Assembly: GCA_016872875.1 (NCBI GenBank)
Contig: VGYW01000190.1
Span: forward strand, 1 to 15,352
DNA from: Planctomycetota bacterium
Lineage (GTDB): Bacteria; Planctomycetota; PUPC01; DSUN01
Length of the DNA stretch: 15,352 bases
Direction of reading: 5' to 3'
A program made the translations under genes and the position numbers. Below are positions 7,497 to 15,000 of the stretch, piece by piece. Positions within the stretch are counted from its first letter, which is position 1, and every line of letters begins with the position of its first letter. The notes under the pieces were generated by a model, which did not search any database, had not been told where the DNA came from, and saw only the letters and a list, made by a program, of their open reading frames with translations.

Positions 7497-7545
7497 ACCC
7501 ATTGTGTATCAATCCCCCCTCTTGCAGGGTTGATACACAATGGGT
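7497..7545. repeat. 16-bp-arm palindrome, copy 2
   Basis: ACCCATTGTGTATCAA (7497-7512) and TTGATACACAATGGGT (7530-7545) pair perfectly around a 17-nt loop that shares CCCCCTCT with copy 1. Compared with copy 1, the pairs flanking the core change together (G-C to C-G and C-G to A-T). The pair of copies provides four ATTGTGTATCA half-sites within about 130 bp. Confidence 0.75.
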
Positions 7546-7586
7546 GGGCGCCGCCGAAGTGGCCCCCGGCGACGCTTCCATTCACG

Positions 7587-7596
7587 TAAGCGCTTA
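7587..7596. promoter_or_regulatory. LacI-family operator-like palindrome
   Basis: TAAGCGCTTA is a perfect 10-bp palindrome with the central CG typical of LacI/GalR-family operators (compare the CcpA cre core AAGCGCTT). A half-like GGCGCTTAT follows at about 7605. It lies about 90 bp upstream of the URO-D -35 box, at a typical distance for upstream binding. No regulator gene is in the window, so the call rests on motif shape alone. Confidence 0.35.
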
Positions 7597-7649
7597 TCTA
7601 GCAGGCGCTTATGGCGAGCCTGTCGGCCGACCCCGCAGCGCGGCCTCCT

Positions 7650-7666
7650 CAGGCGCCTTGCCGCGT
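7650..7666 (+). promoter_or_regulatory. Shared 17-bp upstream element, URO-D side
   Basis: CAGGCGCCTTGCCGCGT on the plus strand is identical to the minus-strand element at 7392-7376 and ends 20 nt before the TTGACT -35 box. It is immediately followed by GCAAACGGGT, which has a weak resemblance to a LacI-family half-site. Confidence 0.6.
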
Positions 7667-7686
7667 GCAAACGGGTCACTACACCC

Positions 7687-7715
7687 TTGACTCCACGACC
7701 CGGAATGTGTAGAAG
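7687..7715 (+). promoter_or_regulatory. Sigma70-type promoter for the URO-D-family gene
   Basis: The -35 box TTGACT (7687-7692) and -10 box TAGAAG (7710-7715) are separated by 17 bp. The start would be near 7722, just before the strong ribosome site AGAGGAGG (7727-7734). The very short leader is consistent with a monocistronic unit. Confidence 0.6.
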
Positions 7716-7742
7716 TGCAGATCACCAGAGGAGGCAATGGCC

Positions 7743-8723
7743 ATGACCAGCCGCGAGCGGTTCCGCGAGACGATGCGCTACGGGAGGCCCGACCGCGTGC
7801 CGTACTTCGAGGAGGGGCTGCGCGACGATGTGCTTGAGCGCTGGCACGAGCAGGGCCTGCCGCCCGACGCCGACCTCGCCGCGATGTTCCACGTTGACGC
7901 CCGCGAGCGGATGGGGCTGAACATCGAGCCGGTCCCGCCGATGGACCATCCGCTCACCTCACGCGCCGACCTCGATGAGCTCCGCCGGCGCCTCGACCCC
8001 GCGGACCCCAAGCGGCTGCCCGACGACTGGCCCGCACGCGTCGCCGCCTGGCGCTCGCGCGCCCACGTCCTCGAACTCCAGCTCCACCGCGGCTTCTTCC
8101 TCTCGATGGGCGTCAAGGACTGGCGGACCTTCGAGCCTGTGGTCTACCTGCTCGACGACGACCCGCGCCTCGTCCACGACATCCTGAACCTCTACGCCGA
8201 CTTCGCGGCCCGCCTGGCCGACCGCGTGCTCAGCGAGGTGGAGGTGGACTGCGTCATCTTCTCCGAGCCAATCGGCGGCAACGACCGCCCGCTCCTCTCG
8301 CCGCAAACCTACGGGGCGTTCGTCCTCGCCAGCTATCGCCCGATTCTCGATGCCGTGCGGCGCCACGGCGTCGAGTCGCTTGTCTACGTGACCTTCGCCA
8401 ACGCGCGCGTCCTGCTGCCCAGCGTGGTGCGGGCGGGCTTCAACTGCCTGTGGGCATGTGAGGTGAACATCGAGGCGATGGACTACCTGGCGCTACGCCG
8501 CCAGTTCGGGCGCGACCTGCGCCTCATCGGTGGGATTGACCTCGACACGCTCCTCCAGGACAAGGAGGCCATCCGCCGCGAGATGCAGCGCACCATCCCG
8601 CCCCTCCTCGCCCAGGGCGGCTACGTCCCACTCGCCGACGGCCGGGTGCGGGCAAACGTTCCCTTCGACCACTACGCCTACTACCGCCACCTGCTCGAGG
8701 AGCTCACCACGGGCAGCCACTGA
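7743..8723 (+). CDS. URO-D-family protein (not HemE)
   Basis: This is a 326-residue protein of the uroporphyrinogen decarboxylase/corrinoid-methyltransferase superfamily, which uses a TIM-barrel fold. I choose ATG 7743, because AGAGGAGG lies 8 nt before it; the ATG at 7737 is only 2 nt from that site. Family marks are the N-terminal TSRERFRETMRYGRPDRVPY, a GVKDWRTFEP segment, FSEPIGGNDRPLLSP and the late RLIGGIDLDTLL. The HemE N-terminal RQAGRY signature is absent, so haem synthesis is unlikely. No HxC...C zinc set of MtaA/CmuA methyltransferases is evident either. Such paralogues are common near sugar-metabolism genes in PVC bacteria, but their substrate is unknown. The gene has its own promoter divergent from the hydrolase and ends 20 bp before a convergent gene. 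Confidence 0.82.
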   Translation: MTSRERFRETMRYGRPDRVPYFEEGLRDDVLERWHEQGLPPDADLAAMFHVDARERMGLNIEPVPPMDHPLTSRADLDELRRRLDPADPKRLPDDWPARVAAWRSRAHVLELQLHRGFFLSMGVKDWRTFEPVVYLLDDDPRLVHDILNLYADFAARLADRVLSEVEVDCVIFSEPIGGNDRPLLSPQTYGAFVLASYRPILDAVRRHGVESLVYVTFANARVLLPSVVRAGFNCLWACEVNIEAMDYLALRRQFGRDLRLIGGIDLDTLLQDKEAIRREMQRTIPPLLAQGGYVPLADGRVRANVPFDHYAYYRHLLEELTTGSH

Positions 8724-8743
8724 CGAGGCAGGGCATGCACCCG

Positions 8744-10852
8744 CTACGGCTTTGGTGACCGCTTGTCCTCGATTGCCCTGACGGCGCTCTTTGCGGCGGC
8801 AGCCAGGTCGTCGTTCGGTGATTCGCACCAGAGCTTCAGCACGGGAAGCGCCTTGTCAGGGGCGAGCGCCGCCATTGCCTCCATCCAGGCCAGCTTCGTC
8901 TGCACAAGCGTGGGCTCTTCCACAAGCTTCGCGATGGCGCCCGCGTGGCGCTTGTCCCCTGCCCTGCCAAGAGCCCTGATAACCTCATCCCGCACGAACA
9001 GCACGTCATCGCTGAGGCGCTTCACAAGCGCCTCGCCCACAGCATCGTCGTAGACATAGGTAAGCGCCCTGGCCGCCTCGGCCCTCAATCCCCGGTTGGG
9101 GCTCTCAAGATACTTCAGGCAGATCGGCCGCGCCTTTGGGTTCCTCGTGGCTCCCAACATGATCACCCATTGCCTCATGAACTTGTCCTCGTCCCACTTG
9201 CTGCGCTCCAAGTCTCGCCTGGCCATCTGCTTGAGACCCTCATCTGCCTTCGGGTCGTCCAGTATCTTGCGGCTGTCTGCCGCGAGCTGCTCGTCCAACG
9301 CCTTGTCCCTGGCCTTCTCCTTCTGCAGGTGTTCGTTCACCCGGTCGAAGTCGCCAGGCCTCAGGATCGTGTGGATGCGCACTCGGTCCAGACGCCAAAG
9401 GAGAATCTCCCTGCCGGCGTCGTTGCCCCGCAAAGCAAGGGCCGAAGCCGCTTCCACACCGATGGTGTCCCAGCGTGTCAGCGCACCCGCAAGTTCCTTC
9501 TCGGCCTCCGGTGACTTCGAGACTCCGAGCACCCGCGCCTTGAAGAGCGCCAGGTCGTCGTTCTGCGGGGCAGCTTTCAAGTCCGGGAGCCTGTCAAGCA
9601 GAGAGGGGCCGAAGGCCGCCGCAAGCGCGAGGGCGTCGTGCTCGCACGACTCGGCAAGGCCGCGCTCCTCCTTGAGCAAGCGCAGGATATGGGGCACCGC
9701 CTTCGGCGAGCGGGTGTTCAGCAGCCCATTGAGGACGTCGCACCTGCCCCGCTCACGGCCGAGCTGCCCCACCAGGTAGTCGAGTTCCTTATCCGTAGCC
9801 ACTGCCCCCAGGGCCTCGCGAAGACAGAACTCGGTGAACTCCGGCGGGTTCTCCAGGGCTTCCACGATCAGGGGCGCGGCCTCAGGGGCCCGGAGCACTT
9901 CCACTGCCCTCGCCGAACCTTGAACGGTGCGGAAATGGGCACTCCGCAAGCCGTCCAGGAAGATGGGGAGGTGGTAGGCCTTCGGCGCCTTCCCCACCAG
10001 GTCACGTATTGCGTCCTCGCGCAGGTTCTCGCGACAGCTCAGGCAGAAGTCCTTCAGGAAAGCGATGGCCTCCGGCTCGTTGGCCTCGCGCAGGAGCTTG
10101 ACAGCCGCGAGCTTGGCGCCGTCGGGCGCCTTCATGGCGGCCTCGAGGACCGCTTGGTGTGGGCTGCCTTCGTGCCGGGCGAGGAAGGCCTGCCGTTGAA
10201 CCATCCAGGCCAGTTGGCCATCCGCCCCGCGTTCAGCCTGCGCGAACCACTCCAGCGCCTGTTGTCGGCTGCCAGCCTGCCCATAGAGCTCGCCGATAAG
10301 GTAGCTGATGGCCGCCTTGACTCTGGGCTTCAGGTCGCCAGCCCCGAGCACTGCCTTATGTGCGTCAATGGCATCCGTGATCCGCTGGCGGATGAGGGCC
10401 GTCTCGCCCGTGTCGTCGGCCAGCCACTTCGCCGCTAACGCCAGCCGCGCGAGCACCTGCGGGTTGTTGGTCCAGCTCCTCACCACGGTCGCCGCGCCAT
10501 CGAGCTTGCGGAAAAGCGTGGGCGGCTTCGCGCCCGCCAGGGCATTGCGGACCTTCTCGATCTCCAGGCCATCCGGCTTCTCGAAGTCTTCGGGCGCAGC
10601 CGCGAAGCCGCACTTCCGGCACAGCAAGATGCTCTCGGTCGCAATGTCCACTCCGACGCCGAGCGGCCGGAAGTCGGGCGACACCCCCGGGATAAACGTG
10701 CTCCCGGGGATGCTTCCCGTCACCTTCGACTGGCAGATGGGACACGTGGCTGTCACCTCACGCCACGTGGTCGCAGTGGCGTTGGCAGCCGACAAGACGA
10801 GCCCCAGCCAGAGGATGCTGCGCGCTCTCGCCGCCCCTCGCTGCCTGCTCAT
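8744..10852 (-). CDS. Exported DUF2225-like zinc-ribbon protein with HEAT repeats
   Basis: This 702-residue protein begins with a signal peptide (about 1-27). A DUF2225-like metal site follows: CPIC at Cys37/Cys40 and CRKC at Cys78/Cys81. A helical segment with TPR-like elements spans about 100-230. From about 230 to the end there are repeated helix pairs of HEAT type, for example SPNRGLRAEAARALTYVYD, DDVLFVRDEVIRALGRAGD and ESPNDDLAAAAKSAVRAIED. HEAT arrays usually bind other proteins, so a scaffold role outside the cytoplasm is inferred. The ATG at 10852 follows GAGGGGAAGG and lies 33 nt after the DUF4919-like gene, so the two are probably co-transcribed. The gene ends convergently with the URO-D gene and has no clear terminator. 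Confidence 0.8.
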   Translation of the reverse strand: MSRQRGAARARSILWLGLVLSAANATATTWREVTATCPICQSKVTGSIPGSTFIPGVSPDFRPLGVGVDIATESILLCRKCGFAAAPEDFEKPDGLEIEKVRNALAGAKPPTLFRKLDGAATVVRSWTNNPQVLARLALAAKWLADDTGETALIRQRITDAIDAHKAVLGAGDLKPRVKAAISYLIGELYGQAGSRQQALEWFAQAERGADGQLAWMVQRQAFLARHEGSPHQAVLEAAMKAPDGAKLAAVKLLREANEPEAIAFLKDFCLSCRENLREDAIRDLVGKAPKAYHLPIFLDGLRSAHFRTVQGSARAVEVLRAPEAAPLIVEALENPPEFTEFCLREALGAVATDKELDYLVGQLGRERGRCDVLNGLLNTRSPKAVPHILRLLKEERGLAESCEHDALALAAAFGPSLLDRLPDLKAAPQNDDLALFKARVLGVSKSPEAEKELAGALTRWDTIGVEAASALALRGNDAGREILLWRLDRVRIHTILRPGDFDRVNEHLQKEKARDKALDEQLAADSRKILDDPKADEGLKQMARRDLERSKWDEDKFMRQWVIMLGATRNPKARPICLKYLESPNRGLRAEAARALTYVYDDAVGEALVKRLSDDVLFVRDEVIRALGRAGDKRHAGAIAKLVEEPTLVQTKLAWMEAMAALAPDKALPVLKLWCESPNDDLAAAAKSAVRAIEDKRSPKP

Positions 10853-10885
10853 CAGCCTTCCCCTCTCGCTTGCACGCGAAGCGGC

Positions 10886-11494
10886 TCACCGGCCCTTGAG
10901 CCGCTTGGACATGCTGCCGAAGACCGCCGTGATGTCGAACCAGACCTCCGTGCCGTCGGCGCACTGCATCACGTCGAATGACTTGCCATCCTTGTGCCGC
11001 AGGCCCTGGACCTTTCGCATCTTCTTGAGGTGGCGCAGGAGGTCGTACTCGTCGCTCACGCGGGAGACGAGGTAGGGCTGTTCCGCTGAGCCGTCGCCCG
11101 TGGCCAGGATGCCCTGGATGCACTTGGCGGCGGCCTCGCGTTCGGCCTTCGCCTTCTCCGCCTCCCCCAGGCCCTCGGCGGCCATTGCCAGGTAGAGGTG
11201 CGCCAGGGGGCTGAGGAGCAGGTTCGGCATCGCCTTCTCCAGCTTCTCCTGCGCCGCCTTGTGCTTGTTCTCTCTGATCATCCCCCAGACGCTATCCAGC
11301 TCCATCGAGTACGGGTCGTAGCCATCCCCCTCCGTCACCGCCTTGAAGACGGCCAGGAAGCTCTCCTTCCCCGGCTTCTCCAGGAACGCGGCGAAGAGCT
11401 CCGTCGCCTCGCCTGCCGCCGAGGGAACCGCGATGAGCAAGCACGTGCCCGCGAGCATAACCTGAGTCAGCGCCCTACGACCCTGCTTCATCAT
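10886..11494 (-). CDS. DUF4919-like secreted protein
   Basis: I choose ATG 11494 (202 residues), because GAGGAG lies 8 nt upstream and the product then begins with a signal peptide (MMKQGRRALTQ, hydrophobic core, AVPSAAGEA). An ATG at 11542 would add 16 polar residues before the signal. The middle has a YDPYS motif and helix pairs (about 60-125). The C-terminal part, GDGSAEQPYLVSRVSDEYDLLRHL through GTEVWFDITAVFGSM, matches my recollection of the DUF4919 pattern; a profile search would test this. The function of that family is unknown. The gene overlaps the end of the antitoxin-like gene by 20 bp and precedes the zinc-ribbon/HEAT gene by 33 bp, which suggests one transcript. Confidence 0.7.
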   Translation of the reverse strand: MMKQGRRALTQVMLAGTCLLIAVPSAAGEATELFAAFLEKPGKESFLAVFKAVTEGDGYDPYSMELDSVWGMIRENKHKAAQEKLEKAMPNLLLSPLAHLYLAMAAEGLGEAEKAKAEREAAAKCIQGILATGDGSAEQPYLVSRVSDEYDLLRHLKKMRKVQGLRHKDGKSFDVMQCADGTEVWFDITAVFGSMSKRLKGR

Positions 11495-11708
11495 CAGTGC
11501 GCTCCTCTCCGTGCTTCGGTCTGCCGTGGAGGTAATGGTCATGGTTCCGAGCGAGGTCTGGTGGTAGCCCCTTTGCCACGCCGATGGCGCTACGGAGCCT
11601 TTCCGCCAACATCCGCGCCAGTGTCACGTTCACCTTTGTCCCGTTCGGCAGGGCGACCGGCTCGTCGAAGATGACTACGCCCTTCTCAATGTGCCCGCGA
11701 TAGGTCAT
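11475..11708 (-). CDS. Orphan antitoxin-like protein (AF2212/DUF104 type)
   Basis: This 77-residue protein starts MTYRGHIEKGVVIFDEPVAL, then PNGTKVNVTL and a polar tail containing LPPDLARNHDHYLHG. The short beta-strand N-terminus with the 'G-x-V-x-x-G-V-V-x-x-D-x-P-x-x-L-P-x-G' pattern is typical of antitoxin-like proteins that usually precede a PIN-domain toxin. No PIN or other toxin gene adjoins. The downstream gene, overlapping by 20 bp, is the DUF4919-like one. Upstream lies repeat copy B, starting 19 bp before the ATG. Longer in-frame starts translate the repeat and are rejected. The start could be 11720 (MGSAM). A TTGACA at 11725-11720 with TATCGC 17 bp on could form a weak promoter that would start inside this gene. 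Confidence 0.65.
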   Translation of the reverse strand: MTYRGHIEKGVVIFDEPVALPNGTKVNVTLARMLAERLRSAIGVAKGLPPDLARNHDHYLHGRPKHGEERTDDEAGS

Positions 11709-11726
11709 GGCAGACCCCATGTCAAT

Positions 11727-11894
11727 GCCCTGATCTTTGCCCACATCTCGGGGCATTGTAGCCCGCGAACGCGGGCGAGCCAGCCGTAGCCCAGGGCGAC
11801 CCAAGGGAGCCCTGGGATCGGGCGTCCCCCACATCCAAGCCCCCGAAGGGGGCGTTTCACTGCCGTTGAACCGCCCCGCTTCGGGGGCTCTACG
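11727..11894 (-). repeat. Mosaic hairpin repeat, copy B (inverted relative to A)
   Basis: The reverse complement of this interval matches 1-168 nearly end to end, including the CGTAGAGCCCCCGAAG start, the CCCAGGGC/GCCCTGGG hairpin, the GCCCGC/GCGGGC hairpin and the GATGTGGGCAAAGATCAGG end. It lies between the VIT-protein gene and the antitoxin-like gene. Together with copy C it forms a larger inverted arrangement. Confidence 0.85.
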
Positions 11895-11907
11895 CTGGCG
11901 GGCCTTT

Positions 11908-12002
11908 TCCCAGGGCTCCCTTCGGTCGCCCTGGGCTACGGCTCACACGCCCCCATTCGGGGGCTAGACCCCAGCCGCCAGAAGATGTGGACAAAGATCA
12001 GG
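11908..12002 (+). repeat. Mosaic hairpin repeat, copy C (partial, one module swapped)
   Basis: It shares the TCCCAGGGCTCCCTTCGG hairpin with copy A and ends in AGATGTGGACAAAGATCAGG (11983-12002), but the first third of A is missing. The hairpin between these parts is a different one (CGCCCCC ATT CGGGGGCT, about 11949-11965). It faces copy B, so 11729-11748 and 11983-12002 are near-perfect complements. Confidence 0.75.
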
Positions 12003-12023
12003 TCAAGGCCCGCTGCCAGCCTA

Positions 12024-12055
12024 CCCTCCCGCGGGTATTGGAACCCGCGGGAGGG
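12024..12055 (-). terminator. Strong hairpin after the VIT-protein gene
   Basis: CCCTCCCGCGGGT (12024-12036) and ACCCGCGGGAGGG (12043-12055) form a perfect 13-bp stem with a 6-nt loop. On the minus strand it starts 7 nt after the stop codon. No T-run follows, so it may act with Rho, as a 3' end stabiliser or as a U-less terminator. Confidence 0.6.
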
Positions 12056-12062
12056 AAGGGGG

Positions 12063-15000
12063 TCAGAACTCGATCTGGCCGATGTCGAAGGTTTCCTTCC
12101 TCTCGGTGAGGCGGAGGGTGAGGCTCTTGCGCTGCTCGTTGGGCCGGCCGTAGTTGGTGAAGATGTCGGCCTGAAGGGTCACGGCGCCGATGAGCTGGGC
12201 CGCCTGGCTGCCGTAGTAGTTGGCCTGGATGGTGAACATGCCCGGCATCGCCTTCTTGAGGAGGTATTCCTCGGGGCCGTAGCCCTGGGTGAAGTCGCGG
12301 CTGACGTTGCCGCCGATGGTCGTCCGCTGGTGGCCGTAGAAGGCGCGCTCGCCCGATGGCTCCACCACGTGGAGGTCCATGTCCGTGCTGTCCGCGTCCC
12401 AGGTCAGGACGATTCGCACGTCAACGTCGAGGAGCTTCACGAGGCGGGGGTCAACGTTTATCTTCTCGACCCCCGCGGCCTTGGCCTTCGGGATGATGGC
12501 GTTGAGCTCCATCAGGGCGATCAGCTCGATCTGCTCGAAGCGGTCCCACTTGTTGAGCACCACGTGGTAGAGGAGCTCGATCGCGCGGGCGTAGAGGGGC
12601 TTGCCCTCGTCAGGCCGGTCCTTGAGCAACAGGTCGGCTCGGCGTGCGAGGACCAGTGCCAGGTCGCGCCACGACTGCGGCTCCTCGGGCCGCAGCTTGA
12701 GGGCCTCCTCGAAGAGCATGGCGCTGAGCTCGAGGTTCTTCAGCCCGTCGAGCTGGGCCAGGCGATGGGCGAGGACGCGGACGAGGGCGGCGTTCTCAAG
12801 CTCAAGCTCCGCCACGTTCGAGAGCACCTGGAGGGCCGTCGCCTCCTGCTTCTGGCTGATGAAGTGGTTCGCGCAGTCGAGGAAAAAGGCGGGGGATGAG
12901 CCGAACTCGGCCCGCTGCTTGAGATAGGCCTCGAATGCCTCCTCTGGCTTGGCCTTCTTGAGTGCGGCGAGGTAGGGCGTCTGCGGGTCCCACGGCTTGA
13001 TCGCGATGGCCGGGGCGGTTGAGGCTTCGTCGCCGCCGTTCTTCTTGTCCTTGGATTCCGCCACCCGCCAGAGGAGCTGGCCGTTCCCTTGCGCGCGCTC
13101 CTCGCGCGGAGCCTCGGCGTCGGCTAGCGGCCGCCCGGTCGTGGCTTGTGGCGCGGCTGGCCGCGGCGCCGGCGCGCCCGGCTCGCGGGCGGCGGGGGCC
13201 GCCTCGCGTAGCTCAGCAAGACGCTCGCCCCCGGCCACGGCGCCGCCCCTCCTCTCGAGCTTCGCCTGCTCCGTCTCGCGGTACTTGAAGTTTTTGGGGT
13301 ACTTGAACACCGTCTCCCACCACTTCACCCGCTCGTTCCAGAGTGCGATGATGGAGCGGAGCTTCTCCTCCTGGTTTCGCTCGTCGGCCACGCGCTGCTT
13401 CTCGACAATCTCGATGTACTGGTCGCGCACCTTGGGGAGCGACTTGGGCGGCAGGATGCGGTGCTGGACGTATTGCTCGAGGCTGTCGAGCACGATGAGC
13501 GAGGTGTGGGGCGTCACAATCTCGTATTGCTTCCCGACCTCCGTGATCTCCTTCTCGTTCTTCTTCGGGAAGACCTCGAGGTCGCTCACCTTCTTCTGCG
13601 CCCAGAGGCGGCGGAGCAGGTTCCCCTCGGCTGCCTCGGAGCGGGAGACGGTGTAGGCGGTCTGGGCGAGCGGCTTGCCGCCGGTGCCATAGGCGAGCGT
13701 CACCTTCCCCGTCTCACCCTTGAGCTTGCCGACCAGCGTGAACCGCCCGTGAATCGGCTGGGCGAGGCGGGGGTAGGTCTCTTCGATGCCAGCGCCATCG
13801 GCGCTGGCGTTGACAAAGGCAAAGGCTGGGCTGCCAATGTTGGGGAGAACCGCCTTTGTGTCTAGCCGGGCCAGGTTGAAATACTCGCCGCCAGTCGTGA
13901 GGGCCAGGTAGCGGAGGAAGGCATGGTTCGCCGTCGCGTCGCCGTTGAAGATGTAGATGGGGCACTTGATGCCCGTCGGCTCCTCCCTGCCGAAGTTCGA
14001 AATGCCGTCGGTGAAGAGGAGGCAGAGGTCGGGCTGGGCACCGGCGGGCAGCGCGATGCTGCCAATCTGTGTGCCGCCGTCGTAGGGCACCCTCTGAAGC
14101 TCGCCGATCAGGTCCAGTGGGTTCGTGAACCGCCTGGGCTTCTCGGCCTCGTTGCGGAAGACGATGAGGTCGAGGGTCGGGAGCTTCTTGAGCGAATCGA
14201 GGTAGAGAGCCAGGATTCGGATTTCGCCCTTGTGGTCGGCCTTGGCGCGCGAGGCCGAGGCGTCCCAAAGCACGGCCACGTGCTTCGGCTGAGCCGCCGC
14301 CCTCCGCGCCGCCGCGTCGCGGGGGTCGGACGGCAGGTCGTTGATGCAGAAGTACACCTGTCCGTCGGGCGCCTTCTCGGCGAGCACCTTCTGCTTCGCC
14401 ACGTCGGGCAGGGCAACAACCAGGTCGCGGTCGAGCGCTACCTCCTTCCCCTTGCTCTCCGCGATGAAGCTGTCCTGGAACTTCGAGAAGCTGATTCCGG
14501 CCGGTCCGCCCGAGGCCTTCGGCTCTGCGGCGCCCTTCACCACCTCGATGCGGAGGGCGAAGTCGTCGAGCTTCTCCTTGAACGCCAGCGGCAGGCGATA
14601 GCTGCTCCCCTCCGGCCCGTCCGCAAGCTCGGCCACATAGTCCACCCGAATCGTCCGCGTGCCCTTGGCGGGGATGGGGAAGACGCGGGTCTTGAAGTTA
14701 TTGCCCTTCGCCCACTCGATGAGGCCGGGGTCAATGCCCGCTCGGACGATCTTCTCGTAGACCGTGCGCCCCTTCTCCTTCTCCACCACCACGCCGTCCA
14801 CCATCGAGCCGCCGATGTCGAGCGCGTAGCCGCTCACGGTCGAGCCCTCCGGCAGAGGGAAATAGAGGTCGCCCTCCAGCACCCGCTCGTGGGGGTTGAG
14901 GAAGGTCATCGTCATCTTCGTCTCGGCGATGAAGCCGAAGATGCGGGCCTCGGCCACAAGCCTGGTGATTCTAAGGGCTTCTGGCTTTGGAGCATCGGGC

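Noticed and set aside
7414..7545. Palindromes as transcription terminators
   Set aside because: They lie upstream of both divergent promoters, so no predicted transcript ends there, and neither has a T-run directly after the stem.
11709..11834. N-terminal extension of the antitoxin-like gene
   Set aside because: The extra residues are translated from repeat copy B; the family start pattern MTYRGHIEKG fits the internal ATG.
1..11894. Composite transposon bounded by inverted copies A and B
   Set aside because: The repeats carry no transposase, a third copy is present nearby, and the enclosed genes look like ordinary chromosomal genes.
13788..13808. Perfect palindrome GCCAGCGCC-ATC-GGCGCTGGC inside the VIT gene
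   Set aside because: It encodes an Ala/Gly-rich stretch in frame and is plausible by chance at this GC content; no second copy was seen.
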